Of a stretch of DNA of 64,000 nt, positions 11,357 through 21,008 are shown one piece after another. Position 1 is the stretch's first letter; every line of letters starts with the position of its first letter. Source of the stretch: JAUHXS01 sp965213575 (GTDB lineage Bacteria; Bacteroidota; Bacteroidia; Chitinophagales; JAUHXS01); assembly GCA_965213575.1 (NCBI GenBank), contig CBDBZN010000018.1:1-64000 (forward strand), read 5' to 3'. The notes under the pieces were generated by a model, which was given only the letters and a program-made list of their open reading frames with translations, ran no database searches and was not told where the DNA came from. The position numbers were made by a program, and so were the translations under genes.

Positions 11357-13061
11357 GTGACTATATATAGAACTTCAAAAGTATATATTTATAAAGTATT
11401 AATAAAAACATTCGTGAAAACATATTTAAAATATCTTTTAGCAAACATTATACTGTTAATGATTGTTGGCCAAGTTTGGGCATATGATAAAAGTGATTCT
11501 TTAATGGGCTCTCTTAATACATACAGAAACTGTTATGATGTAACTTATTATAATTTAGATATAAAATTAAATATCCCTGATCAATCTATAGTCGGCAAAA
11601 ATATTATTCAGCTCAAAGCTGTAAGAGATTTTTGAAAAAATTCAAGTTGATCTAGCCGAAAACATGCAAATAGATAGCATTTTATTCAAAAAACAAACAC
11701 TACACTTTTTAAGAGAATATGATGCTATATTTATCGATTTTCCTAGCGTTATTGATCAAAATAAAAAGTTAGAACTAATCATATTTTATCATGGGAAGCC
11801 GATAGTTGCTAAAAATCCTCCTTGGGATGGTGGCTTTATTTGGACAAAAGATAAATATAATAACCCTTGGGTAGCTGTGGCTTGCGAAAATGTTGGAGCC
11901 AGCTCTTGGTGGCCATGCAAGGATCATCCAACTGATGAGCCGGATAGTTTAAGGATTGCTGTTACTCATCCTTCTTACCTTTCAGCAATCTGTAACGGAC
12001 AAAGAGAAAGCATTGTTTCTGTTTCTAAAACACTTAATAAAACTACTTGGTTTACTAGTTATCCCATCAATAATTATAATGTCACCTTAAATGTAGGCGA
12101 CTATGGAGAAGTAAGTGATTTATATTTATCTCCATTTACTAATGATACCCTAGCACTAGATTACTATGTTTTATCATATAATGTAGATACAGCTCAAACT
12201 CATTTTGAGCAAGTTCCTACTATTTTAGAATGTTTAGAACAGCAACTAGGCCCGTATCCTTTTTATCGAGATGGGTATGCTTTAGTAGAAACGCCATATG
12301 TTGGGATGGAACACCAAGGTGCGATTGCTTATGGTAATAAGTTTACCAACGGCTATCAAGGCAAAATATCGGCGGGTTTAAATTTTGATTTCATAATAAT
12401 GCATGAAACGGGCCATGAATGGTGGGGCAACAGCATTACCGCCGCTGATATGGCCGAACTGTGGATCCATGAATCTTTCTGCACTTATTCGGAAGCACTT
12501 TTTGTGGAGTGTAAATATGGTTACAATAACATGATAGAATATTTACTGACTCAAAAGTCTAAAATTCAAAATGAACATCCCATGATCGCTCCTTTAGGCG
12601 TACACCAACAACCTAAAGGGACAGACATCTATTATAAAGGAACTTGGATGCTTCATACTTTAAGAAACATCGTTAAAGATGATTCACTTTGGCTGAATAC
12701 GATCCGCCAACTTGCTATGGAAAAGAAATATTCTATTGTTACCACAAATACAATCATTGATTTTTTTAACAATGCATTAGGAAAAGATTATACATCATTT
12801 TTTAATCAATATCTGCATTATACAGAAATTCCTATACTGCAATATAAGGCTGTTAAAAAAGGAAAAAACACGGAGCTGCATTATCGTTGGAAAACCAATG
12901 TATCCAACTTTGATTATCCTATTGAAGTGTTATATGGAGATGGATTACCACTCATTTTGCAACCAGCTGTACAATGGCAAAAATTAAAACTTAATCGAGT
13001 TAAACCAAATAATTTAATGATTGATCCGAGGTTGTATTATGTGAAGAGTGAGCGCAAATAA
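11357..13061 (+). CDS. M1 family metallopeptidase, frame break
   Basis: This secreted zinc aminopeptidase-like protein belongs to family M1. The zinc site is MHETGHEWWGN with the downstream glutamate in LWIHESFCTYSEALF, and the GAMEN-like substrate motif is VGMEHQGAIAYG. One extra T in the T-run at 11629-11633 interrupts the frame; with T4 the protein continues DFEKIQVDLAEN and totals about 565 residues, typical for short Bacteroidota M1 proteins. The N-terminus has a hydrophobic signal segment (YLLANIILLMIVGQVWAYD). The start is uncertain: GTG at 11357, or a GTG about 57 bases later that places the charged residues directly before the signal. Confidence 0.85.
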
Positions 13062-13099
13062 TAATCAGCCAATAAGAAAAAAATTTGCTAATTGCCTAA

Positions 13100-13801
13100 T
13101 TAAATAAATAAATCAATATCACTTATTCCAATAGTTCGCTGTGCTACAAATCCTTCTCCAAACGCAACACCTATTTTGTGGCCCATGTTAGCTGCTCTTG
13201 ACCTGATAGCGTCTAAGAATCCCGGCTTGGAAATATAAGTTTCCGGCTCTTCCGAATTCGGATCAAAAAATTGTGTTTTATAAGCTTTTATCGCTTCCAT
13301 CTTTTGTGCTATATATGCTGAGATATCTACTACAAAAGAAGGATCCATCTCCCTATCTTGTATATAGTGATAAATAAACTTGGGCCGCCATGGTTCTTGT
13401 TGCGTATCAATTTTTACTAGTCCGGATAAGAAACATGCATCAGAAACCAAGGTGGCGCCTTTTCCATGATCTGGATGACGGTCATAGATGGCATTTAGCA
13501 AAACTATTTCGGGTTGATATTTCCTTAAAACTTTGATGATGGCTATTTGATGCTCTTTATCATTCAGAAAAAATCCATCTGCAAAACCTAAATTTTCTCT
13601 GGCGGATAATCCTAGTATCTTTTTAGCCGCTTCTGCTTCGGCTTTTCTAGTAGCGGCTGTACCTCTAGTCCCTAACTCCCCTTCTGTCAAGTCAATCACC
13701 CCTACTTTTTTACCTGCTTTTACTGCTTTGATGACCGTTCCTCCACAAGAAAGCTCTACATCATCAGGATGAGCGCCAAAAGCTAAAATGTCTAGTTTCA
13801 T
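13100..13801 (-). CDS. bshB1: Bacillithiol biosynthesis deacetylase BshB1
   Basis: This 233-residue LmbE-like zinc deacetylase removes acetate from GlcNAc-malate in bacillithiol synthesis. The zinc motif FGAHPDDVELSCGG opens the protein, followed by IDLTEGELGTRGT and DRHPDHGKGA, which match BshB1 closely. The C-terminal segment with YKTQF and the final IGISDIDLFI is usual for Bacteroidota BshB1. It is a single gene, convergent with the M1 peptidase. The ATG start fits the family N-terminus. Confidence 0.93.
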   Translation of the reverse strand: MKLDILAFGAHPDDVELSCGGTVIKAVKAGKKVGVIDLTEGELGTRGTAATRKAEAEAAKKILGLSARENLGFADGFFLNDKEHQIAIIKVLRKYQPEIVLLNAIYDRHPDHGKGATLVSDACFLSGLVKIDTQQEPWRPKFIYHYIQDREMDPSFVVDISAYIAQKMEAIKAYKTQFFDPNSEEPETYISKPGFLDAIRSRAANMGHKIGVAFGEGFVAQRTIGISDIDLFI

Positions 13802-13857
13802 AAATTAAATAAAATTTTAAAATTGAAGATATAACTTATAATCTATATATTGAGTTC

Positions 13858-14154
13858 ATGCATTTCTATTTGATTCTATTTATATTAACATTAAATCTTC
13901 ATTTAATATACGGAGCTGATAAGCTATTTGAACAAGATCGATTTTATATATTGGGATTAAAATACAAATCGCTATTATTTGATATCACGGATAAAAAATC
14001 ATTAATTAAATTAAATGATATTCAGCCAAGTTTCTCTATAGAAAACATTTATTACCCAAAATCTCATTTGTATTTTTTCTGCAGAATAGAAGATAAACTA
14101 AGCAAGAAATTTAATACCGGCATTAATATTGGGTTAGATCCAATTATTAAGTAG
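13858..14154 (+). CDS. Small putative secreted protein
   Basis: A 98-codon frame starts with ATG and encodes a hydrophobic signal-like N-terminus (MHFYLILFILTLNLHLIYG) followed by a polar 78-residue chain. No known domain is visible. It is divergent from bshB1, with 56 bases between them that could hold both promoters. It could be a real small periplasmic protein or a chance frame; its base composition resembles neighbouring genes. Confidence 0.45.
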   Translation: MHFYLILFILTLNLHLIYGADKLFEQDRFYILGLKYKSLLFDITDKKSLIKLNDIQPSFSIENIYYPKSHLYFFCRIEDKLSKKFNTGINIGLDPIIK

Positions 14155-14249
14155 GCCTTTACAAAATAAAAATATAAAAAGCGTTTTCCTATTATAGCTT
14201 TCAATAATTTGGAATTTTATACATCATCAAAATTTCGTAAATTTCATTT

Positions 14250-14660
14250 ATGACTACTACAAATTACATCAATACATTTATTGAAATAGCAGAAGATTGC
14301 CCTACTAACAAAGGAGAAATTCCTCCAATTAAAAAAGATAAAAAGTCAGTGGCCAATCTTCAATACAATATGTTGGCTCAGCATCCTTATAAATATACTT
14401 CAGATGATGTTTTATTTGCTGTATTTGCAGATAAAAAAGAGATTCCAAAGCAGGAGCTAGCAAAACAAAGGCAGCAATTCTTTTCAAAAGGGCAACCTTG
14501 TTTCCGTGCCTCTCCATTAACAAAAAGATATGGATTTGGCATTCATAGTGATAAAGAGGGAAAAATTGCACTGTATGGATCAGAAACGAAAGAATATCAA
14601 AAGTATCTTGATGATAGGGCTATAAAAAAAGTAAAGGCAATGCGTTCTAAAAGGCTTTAA
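14250..14660 (+). CDS. DUF6157 family protein
   Basis: This 136-residue soluble protein matches, from memory, the DUF6157 family: TTNYINTFIEIAEDCPTNKGEIPP at the start, then HPYKYTSDDVLFAV, FFSKGQPCFRASPLTKRYG and a GKIALYGSE segment. The conserved FRASPLTKRYG motif is unusual and strongly preserved, but the function is unknown. No signal peptide or membrane segment. It stands alone on the plus strand. Confidence 0.75.
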   Translation: MTTTNYINTFIEIAEDCPTNKGEIPPIKKDKKSVANLQYNMLAQHPYKYTSDDVLFAVFADKKEIPKQELAKQRQQFFSKGQPCFRASPLTKRYGFGIHSDKEGKIALYGSETKEYQKYLDDRAIKKVKAMRSKRL

Positions 14661-14754
14661 TACTGGATAATATTTTCAATAAAATTTCGATACCTTTAAT
14701 TAAAATCCAGGAGTCATCTCTTGCATAATATTATGCTTAAGGAAATATAAAATA

Positions 14755-15741
14755 ATGCCTGCTAAAAGCGAACTTAATTTATCTATATTCATAAGATTAT
14801 TTTTTGCACTCTTTCTAATAATTGGATTAATTACCTTTTTCTCTATTTCCAGCACCAATTCTACCAACCGTTTAGCCCATACGCTTACTGTTAAGAATAA
14901 CATTCACAATTTATTAGAAGCTATACAAAACGCTGAAACCGGGCAACGCGGCTATATTATTACGGGTGATGCATCTTATTTAGAACCTTATTCCAAAGCA
15001 AAAGAAAACTATCTTCAAATTTCAAATCAAGTAAAAACTTCAATCGAAGAACATGATGATCAGCTAAGTCGATTAAACGACATAGACAAGTTGGCGAAAT
15101 TTAAGTTTGACAAAATGGAAACTTCTATTTCCTTTATACAAAAAGGCCAACAGGAGAAAGCTGTAAAACTAGTTAAAAATGATGTCGGCAAAGTTTACAT
15201 GGATCAAATAAGAGAATTGGTCCAAGAAATGATCGATGTGGAAGATCAATTATATATTAAATATCAAAAAACGTTTAGGTTTTGGAAATATGGTATCTTT
15301 TTATTGATTGGCATATCAGTAATTGTAATCTGCTTAAGCTTATATAATCTCTATAGAAAAGTAAGGCCACTCTTTAAGGATTTGCATAAAACTCAAAGTT
15401 CTCTTACGAATGCCAATGCGAATCTTTCTGAAACGTTAGCAACACTCAAAAAGACACATCATGAAAAAGAAAATGAAACGGTTAAAAAAGAGGAAGTCAT
15501 AAAACAAAACGAAAAACTAATAAGGGAATTGAAAGTCAAGCAAATGTATTTAGACCGTTTGAGTGATATAGCTGGGCACGATATTCAAAGCTCATTATAT
15601 ACTATATTATCTAATCTTGAAGGAATGGAGCAAAATGGTGCCGTAGAGCCAAGTGTTATTCAAGCTAATATCGATTTGATCAAAGAATTGATAAACAAAA
15701 CTAATGTTTTAACTGAAAAGTTTGAGCAGCACAACACATGA
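14755..15741 (+). CDS. CHASE3-domain membrane sensor lacking kinase ATPase domain
   Basis: This 328-residue protein has an N-terminal membrane helix (residues 12-29), a periplasmic CHASE3 domain marked by NAETGQRGYIITGDASYLEPY, a second membrane helix (about 178-200), a coiled coil, and a helical segment near SDIAGHDIQSSLYTILSNLEG that looks like a histidine-kinase phospho-acceptor (H-box) region. The natural stop follows soon after. No N, G1 or G2 boxes of an ATPase domain are present here or in the next 80 bases in any frame. It is therefore either a truncated kinase or a sensor that works with a separate partner. The next gene is the cyclase-like DUF3095 protein. Confidence 0.75.
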   Translation: MPAKSELNLSIFIRLFFALFLIIGLITFFSISSTNSTNRLAHTLTVKNNIHNLLEAIQNAETGQRGYIITGDASYLEPYSKAKENYLQISNQVKTSIEEHDDQLSRLNDIDKLAKFKFDKMETSISFIQKGQQEKAVKLVKNDVGKVYMDQIRELVQEMIDVEDQLYIKYQKTFRFWKYGIFLLIGISVIVICLSLYNLYRKVRPLFKDLHKTQSSLTNANANLSETLATLKKTHHEKENETVKKEEVIKQNEKLIRELKVKQMYLDRLSDIAGHDIQSSLYTILSNLEGMEQNGAVEPSVIQANIDLIKELINKTNVLTEKFEQHNT

Positions 15742-15819
15742 TCAATAAATGAGGCATGTTTTTTGCAATTAGGTGAGCATTCATGATTAAATATTAAAAG
15801 CCTACTAATCATTATCTAA

Positions 15820-17004
15820 TTGAAAACACTTAAAACTGATAGTCGCTATTTTTTTAAAGATTTAGTGACTCATTCCATGACACTGGAAAATTTATTGACT
15901 GATCAATCATTATTTGAGCGAATTCCTGATAATTGGTATGTTATTGTAGTGGATGTAGAAAATTCCACTCAGGCTATTAAACATGGCTTGCACCAAGAAG
16001 TAAATTTAGCAGCTACAGGCAGCATTATAGCTGTTTTAAATAAAATCAAAGCAATTGATACAAACCTTAGAATTCCTTATTTTTTTGGGGGCGATGGGGC
16101 GACATTCATAGTACCTGGTTCTGTCTTACAAGAAATTTTATCAGTTTTAGAAAGTTATCGATATCACGTAAAGAAAAATATGTTTTTAAGCTTAAAAGTT
16201 GGTTCATTGCCGGTTTCGAAAGTTTATCAAGATAATCGAATGATAAATATTGCTAAACTAAGGATCAATACTTCTCTAACTATACCTGTAGTATTGGGAA
16301 CAGGGTTAAAAAAGGCAGAACAAATAATTAAATCTTTTTTTATAGATGAAACAGCATCACCTGAGCAATCTTTTGCAATAAACTTAGAAGGTATGGAATG
16401 TAGATGGCAAGAAATTCCTCCACCTAATGAAAAAGAGAAAGTAGTTTGCTTATTGGTTAATTGTGACGAAGATCATGCACAAGCACAGGTTTATCAGAAA
16501 ATCATGTATGAAATCAGCCGTATTTTTGGCAAGTATCAAGAGCGGCAACCAATATCTATTTTTAGGCTAAAATTAGATTTAAGTTATAAGAAGATTAGAC
16601 AAGAGATGTACGCAAGGATTGGAAAATTTAATCTTTGGTATTTACTCAAAAATTGGTTTATAACGATTCTCGGAAAGTACTACTTTAAGTATTTTAAAAG
16701 TGGTAAAGAATATGTACAGAAAGTGAGTCAGCAATCTAATACATTGATGATGGATGGAATGATTAACACCATTATAGCCGGAACCCAAGAAAAAATCGAC
16801 AGATTAACTAACTTTTTAAATGAACTTGAAGTTCAAAACAAAATTATTTATGGAATTCATGTTACCCATGGCTCCATTATGTCTTGTTATGTAGAGGATA
16901 GGAAAACCGAGCATATTCATTTTGTGGATGGTACCAATGGTGGTTATACAGAAGCTGCAAAGATGTTTAAACCTAAAGTAAAAATCGCTAATTTGCAAAA
17001 GTAA
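15820..17004 (+). CDS. DUF3095 protein, class III nucleotidyl-cyclase-like
   Basis: This 394-residue protein matches DUF3095. The N-terminal part reads VIVVDVENSTQAIKHG and later PYFFGGDGATFIVP. These resemble the two metal-binding aspartate regions of class III nucleotidyl cyclases, separated by a spacing of about 60 residues. The C-terminal half has a second alpha-beta part (LVNCDEDHAQAQVYQKIM onward) and ends with CYVEDRKTEHIHFVDGTNGGYTEAAKMFK, characteristic of the family. The start is a TTG at 15820, needed to include the conserved region before DNWYVIVVD. The sulfotransferase gene follows after 10 bases. Cyclase activity is inferred, not shown. Confidence 0.8.
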   Translation: MKTLKTDSRYFFKDLVTHSMTLENLLTDQSLFERIPDNWYVIVVDVENSTQAIKHGLHQEVNLAATGSIIAVLNKIKAIDTNLRIPYFFGGDGATFIVPGSVLQEILSVLESYRYHVKKNMFLSLKVGSLPVSKVYQDNRMINIAKLRINTSLTIPVVLGTGLKKAEQIIKSFFIDETASPEQSFAINLEGMECRWQEIPPPNEKEKVVCLLVNCDEDHAQAQVYQKIMYEISRIFGKYQERQPISIFRLKLDLSYKKIRQEMYARIGKFNLWYLLKNWFITILGKYYFKYFKSGKEYVQKVSQQSNTLMMDGMINTIIAGTQEKIDRLTNFLNELEVQNKIIYGIHVTHGSIMSCYVEDRKTEHIHFVDGTNGGYTEAAKMFKPKVKIANLQK

Positions 17005-17014
17005 TAAGCAGATA

Positions 17015-17830
17015 TTGAGTATTAGCAAACAGATTTTCTTCCACGTTGGAACCGGCAAAACAGGGACCACTTTCCTACAATATCGTGTCTTCCCTAAGTT
17101 AAAAGGTATCAATTACATTCAAAGAACCCGGTATAAGCAAGCGAAAAAGATCATAAACAACACTACTTATAATAAATACTTAATCTCTAGGGAGTTTGAT
17201 CAGCAACTGGAACATGAGGTGAAACTTTTCGCACAAGATTTTCCTAATACTGTTCCTATAATTGTTTTTAGACGGCACGACAGTTATATAGCTTCTCAAT
17301 ACCGGCGCTTTGTAAAAAATGGGTTTAAGGGTACTTTTAAAGATTTTTTTGATTTAGATAATGATGCAGGATTTTTTAAAAAATCTGACCTAAATTATAT
17401 GCAGCACATTAATATCCTTAAAAAATATTTTACCTCCTCTCCTATTGTATTATTTTATCAAGATTTAATGAGTGATCCGCATGGCTTTATTCATCAAATA
17501 GAACGGTTATTAGATGTAACAATTGACCATAACAGCTTAAATCTCCAAAAAAAGCATACTTCCTATAGTGAACAGCAATTGAAAACTATCCAAAAAGCAG
17601 GAAAATATATCAATTTAGAAAAGAGAAAGATTTTCCACAATTTCGTAGGCCATCTTCTATGGCGTATTTATTTAAATTCTATCCGATACAGTATGCTGTA
17701 CCTCGGCAAAGCCTTACCTGCTAGTTTTTTTGACAATAAACCGCTCATTTCGGCACAAGAGTTGCAAGCTGTTAAGGAATACTATGAAATTGATTGGAAA
17801 AATTGCCTTTCATATTCACAAAAGAAATGA
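17015..17830 (+). CDS. Sulfotransferase-family protein
   Basis: This 271-residue protein has the P-loop-like PAPS-binding motif FFHVGTGKTGTTFLQ at the N-terminus and the 3'-phosphate-binding region IIVFRRHDSYIASQYRRF, as in cytosolic-type sulfotransferases. The middle segment VLFYQDLMSDPHGFIHQIERLL is also typical. It starts at TTG 10 bases after the DUF3095 gene, so they are probably one transcript. The acceptor is unknown; glycans or lipids are plausible. No signal peptide. Confidence 0.78.
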   Translation: MSISKQIFFHVGTGKTGTTFLQYRVFPKLKGINYIQRTRYKQAKKIINNTTYNKYLISREFDQQLEHEVKLFAQDFPNTVPIIVFRRHDSYIASQYRRFVKNGFKGTFKDFFDLDNDAGFFKKSDLNYMQHINILKKYFTSSPIVLFYQDLMSDPHGFIHQIERLLDVTIDHNSLNLQKKHTSYSEQQLKTIQKAGKYINLEKRKIFHNFVGHLLWRIYLNSIRYSMLYLGKALPASFFDNKPLISAQELQAVKEYYEIDWKNCLSYSQKK

Positions 17831-17878
17831 ATCTATTAATTAAATAGGTTGAATTATTAATTATAAATTATAAATTTT

Positions 17879-18454
17879 ATGTCAATCCCGGTAATATATG
17901 GATCAGTTAGAGAAAAAAGACAAGGTATTAAAGCAGCAAAATACATAACTAAGCAGCTTAAAAAAAGAGGGATGAATCCTATTTTGATAGATCCTATAGA
18001 ATATGACTTGCCACTTTTAAAGAAAAAATACTCAGAATATGAAGAAGGGGAAGCTCCTGAAATCATAGAAAAACTCGGTAAAATAATGAAAGAAGCAGAG
18101 GGCTTCGTTATAGTAACCGGCGAATATAATCATAGCATTCCCCCGGCTTTAAAAAATATCTTAGATCACTATCTTGAAGAATATTTTTTTAAGCCCGTTG
18201 GCATAGTCTGTTATTCCGCAGGTGCATTTGGCGGCGTAAGGGCTGCTGTTCATCTGAGAGTAATCGTAAGTGAGTTAGGCATGGTATCGATTTCTACTAA
18301 ATTACCTATTCCAAAAGTACAAGATGCATTTGATGAAGAAGGCAATGCTAAAGACAATTCTCACGATAAAAAAACTAAAAAATTCCTTGATGAATTTGAA
18401 TGGTATCTGGAAGCGCTTAATAACCAAAAGAATAATAAAGGTAAACCATTTTAA
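17879..18454 (+). CDS. NADPH-dependent FMN reductase family protein
   Basis: This 191-residue flavodoxin-fold protein belongs to the NADPH-dependent FMN reductase family. The FMN phosphate-binding motif is VIYGSVREKRQG, and the substrate-side segments are VTGEYNHSIPPALKNILDHY and YSAGAFGGVRAAVHLR, all standard. It overlaps the convergent aldo/keto reductase gene by four bases at the 3' ends. Predicted to be a cytoplasmic flavin or quinone reductase. Confidence 0.88.
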   Translation: MSIPVIYGSVREKRQGIKAAKYITKQLKKRGMNPILIDPIEYDLPLLKKKYSEYEEGEAPEIIEKLGKIMKEAEGFVIVTGEYNHSIPPALKNILDHYLEEYFFKPVGIVCYSAGAFGGVRAAVHLRVIVSELGMVSISTKLPIPKVQDAFDEEGNAKDNSHDKKTKKFLDEFEWYLEALNNQKNNKGKPF

Positions 18455-19443
18455 AAAGCAGGGTGCTCCGGTTTATTATCTAATATTCCTTCAATTTTTT
18501 CCATAATATCCTCTGTAAGTTCTTCTAAAAGATCCATGCTCTTTAAGTTCTCCTTCAACTGGCTGGTTTTAGATGCCCCTAGTATAACTGTGCTGACATC
18601 ATCATTTTTTAAGCACCACGCCAATGCTAATATTGGCATTTCAGTACCCATTTCTTTAGCCAATTTTGTAAGTTTCTTAACTTTCCCAATTTTCTCTTCT
18701 ACTAATGCTTCATCTTTCAACCAAGACAGCTTTTCATCGCCCAACCGTGTTCCTTTGGGGATGCCGTCATTGTATTTTCCTGTTAATAAGCCTGATGCTA
18801 AAGGAGACCACACCGTAGTACCCAATCCTACTGTTTTATATATTTGGGCAAATTCTACTTCTACTTTTTCTCTATGAAACATATTGTATTGAGGCTGCTC
18901 CACTATAGGCCCTATCAAATTATATTGCCTGGCAACCATATGCGCTTCCATAATCTCTTGGGCACTCCATTCTGATGTACCCCAGTATAAAATTTTACCT
19001 TGTACAATCAAATTATGCATAGACCATACCACTTCTTCGATAGGTACATTTTTATCTGCACGATGACAATAAAACAAATCTAAATAGTCAAGTTTAAATC
19101 TCTTCAAAGCACCTTCGCATGCTTCTACTAAGTGCTTTCTATGCAACCCTTTTTGAGTAGGCTTTGAGTCTTCCAAGCCTTTCAACCCCCAAAAAGTCTT
19201 ACTCGACACGATATAAGAATCCCTGCTCCAGCCTTTCTTTTTCAAAACATCTCCCATTACCTCTTCAGATTCACCGCCCGCATATGCCTCCGCATTATCA
19301 AAAAAGTTGATGCCGTTATCATAGGCGATAGTCATTAACTTCTCTGCAACATCATTTTCGATTTGTCTGCCAAAAGTCAGCCATGACCCTAGCGACAATC
19401 GACTTACCTGCAAACCTGCTTTTCCTAATCTTTTATATTCCAT
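18451..19443 (-). CDS. Aldo/keto reductase (potassium-channel beta-subunit-like)
   Basis: This 330-residue NADPH-dependent aldo/keto reductase resembles the Kv-beta/YghZ group. The opening MEYKRLGKAGLQVSRLSLGSW, the active-site region FFDNAEAYAGGESEEVMG (catalytic Asp and Tyr), YIVSSKTFWG (catalytic Lys) and DYLDLFYCHRAD (catalytic His) are all present. The C-terminal cofactor-binding part is STVILGASKTSQLKENL. Physiological substrate unknown. Confidence 0.9.
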   Translation of the reverse strand: MEYKRLGKAGLQVSRLSLGSWLTFGRQIENDVAEKLMTIAYDNGINFFDNAEAYAGGESEEVMGDVLKKKGWSRDSYIVSSKTFWGLKGLEDSKPTQKGLHRKHLVEACEGALKRFKLDYLDLFYCHRADKNVPIEEVVWSMHNLIVQGKILYWGTSEWSAQEIMEAHMVARQYNLIGPIVEQPQYNMFHREKVEVEFAQIYKTVGLGTTVWSPLASGLLTGKYNDGIPKGTRLGDEKLSWLKDEALVEEKIGKVKKLTKLAKEMGTEMPILALAWCLKNDDVSTVILGASKTSQLKENLKSMDLLEELTEDIMEKIEGILDNKPEHPAF

Positions 19444-19714
19444 AGTATTGTTATGATAAGAATCTTTTAAAAGCCTTTATTATGTTCACAAAATAACGAT
19501 TACTTGTTAAAAGCATAAGAGATAAGGTCATTTTTAGCTGTATATTCTGTTAATATTTATAAACTAAATGTAAACTATATATTGTATAAGTCTAGAAAAT
19601 TAAATATATACAATTCTTTGTAAGAGATTTTTTATTTTGATGTTTTTTTCGTTTTTTTGTTGCCAAATACTCCGACTAATTGTATCTCTAATACTATCAT
19701 AAGTATTCATAATA

Positions 19715-20836
19715 ATGAAAAACGCAGCAAATGTATTAGAAAAAAATAAAGCAGCAATCTTAGATGATTGGAGTAACAGAGTAAAAAAAAGTATCGAAGC
19801 TTCTACCGGAGTTAGTGACGTAACCTTACGGGATCACCTACCTAACATGCTCAATGACATTATTGGTATATTCTCTAGACATGATGGCAAAGAGCATAAA
19901 ATAGAAAAATACGAGGAGATCATTGAAAATAGTAATGATCACGGTAGAATGAGAGCAACAACTTCCAATTATACGGTAGATCAAATCATCCATGAGTACA
20001 TTATTTTTCATAGAGTGGTTACCGAAACATTGGAAAAAGAAAATGCTTATACTTATGAAGTAGCTACTTTATTGAAATATATTGTTGAAACTGCCATGCT
20101 ACGATCTACCCGTACATTCACAGCGTCTATGGAAAACACACAAGAGAAACTCATGGGCACCTTAGCACATGATATACGCAACCCTCTTTCGGTAGCATTA
20201 TCTTCTATAGAACACATAAATAAAGATCAAGATACCGAAGCTTTTAAAAAAACTAAGTCTTTAGCTATGAGGAGCATTCAAAAGGCAATAAACCTTACTG
20301 AAGGGCTGTTAGATACGATTACCCTAAAAGCCGGAGAAGGCATTATGCTTACTTTTTCAGAAGGAGATTATTTAGAAGAAATTAATTGGGTCTTTAAAGA
20401 AGCTTGTGAAGTTTATACCCAGCGGCTCAAATTAATATGTCCGGATGAAAAGATTGAAGGAGTGTTCGATGGGATGGCTCTTCGGCGGCTGCTTGAAAAT
20501 TTAGTAACCAATGCCATTAAATATGGAAACCCTACAAAAGAAATCACTATCACTGTTAAGGATTTAGATGAAAATGTATGTTTACAGGTTCATAATTATG
20601 GAAATGCCATACCTATTGAAAAACAAAAATCTATTTTTGAATTTTTAGATCATGGCCATGACAATTCTACAAGCTTACAAAGCTGGGGAATGGGCCTTAC
20701 ATTAGTAAAAATTATAGCAGAAGCTCATAATGGAAAGGTAGAATTAGAAAGCTCAGAAAACAAAGGCACTACTTTTACAATTATTTTAAAAAAACATGCT
20801 AATAAGACCGGAAAGGTTCGAACCCGGATTTATTGA
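19715..20836 (+). CDS. Soluble sensor histidine kinase
   Basis: This 373-residue kinase has no membrane segment. The N-terminal 150 residues are helical and resemble the RsbRD-type sensor domain (ILDDWSNRVKKSIEAS at the start). A HisKA domain follows with H-box GTLAHDIRNPLSVAL, then the N-box LLENLVTNAIKYG, and a G2-type motif in SWGMGLTLVKIIAEAHNGKVELES. The D-box region (VCLQVHNYGNAIP) is atypical, with asparagine where aspartate is usual. No response regulator is adjacent. Cytoplasmic sensing is likely; the signal is unknown. Confidence 0.85.
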   Translation: MKNAANVLEKNKAAILDDWSNRVKKSIEASTGVSDVTLRDHLPNMLNDIIGIFSRHDGKEHKIEKYEEIIENSNDHGRMRATTSNYTVDQIIHEYIIFHRVVTETLEKENAYTYEVATLLKYIVETAMLRSTRTFTASMENTQEKLMGTLAHDIRNPLSVALSSIEHINKDQDTEAFKKTKSLAMRSIQKAINLTEGLLDTITLKAGEGIMLTFSEGDYLEEINWVFKEACEVYTQRLKLICPDEKIEGVFDGMALRRLLENLVTNAIKYGNPTKEITITVKDLDENVCLQVHNYGNAIPIEKQKSIFEFLDHGHDNSTSLQSWGMGLTLVKIIAEAHNGKVELESSENKGTTFTIILKKHANKTGKVRTRIY

Positions 20837-21008
20837 TTTACCAAAGGCCCTTTTACAGAGCTCTTTGAAGTGTTGACTTTCTACTTAATACACGCATCAT
20901 CTCTTAATAACACTTTGTTAAGTCAGCCTTAACAATTAGTTAACATTACATTCCTTTCTTTGCATCAGGATTTGACTAATTTTAAACTATATATAAATAA
21001 CTAAAAAA

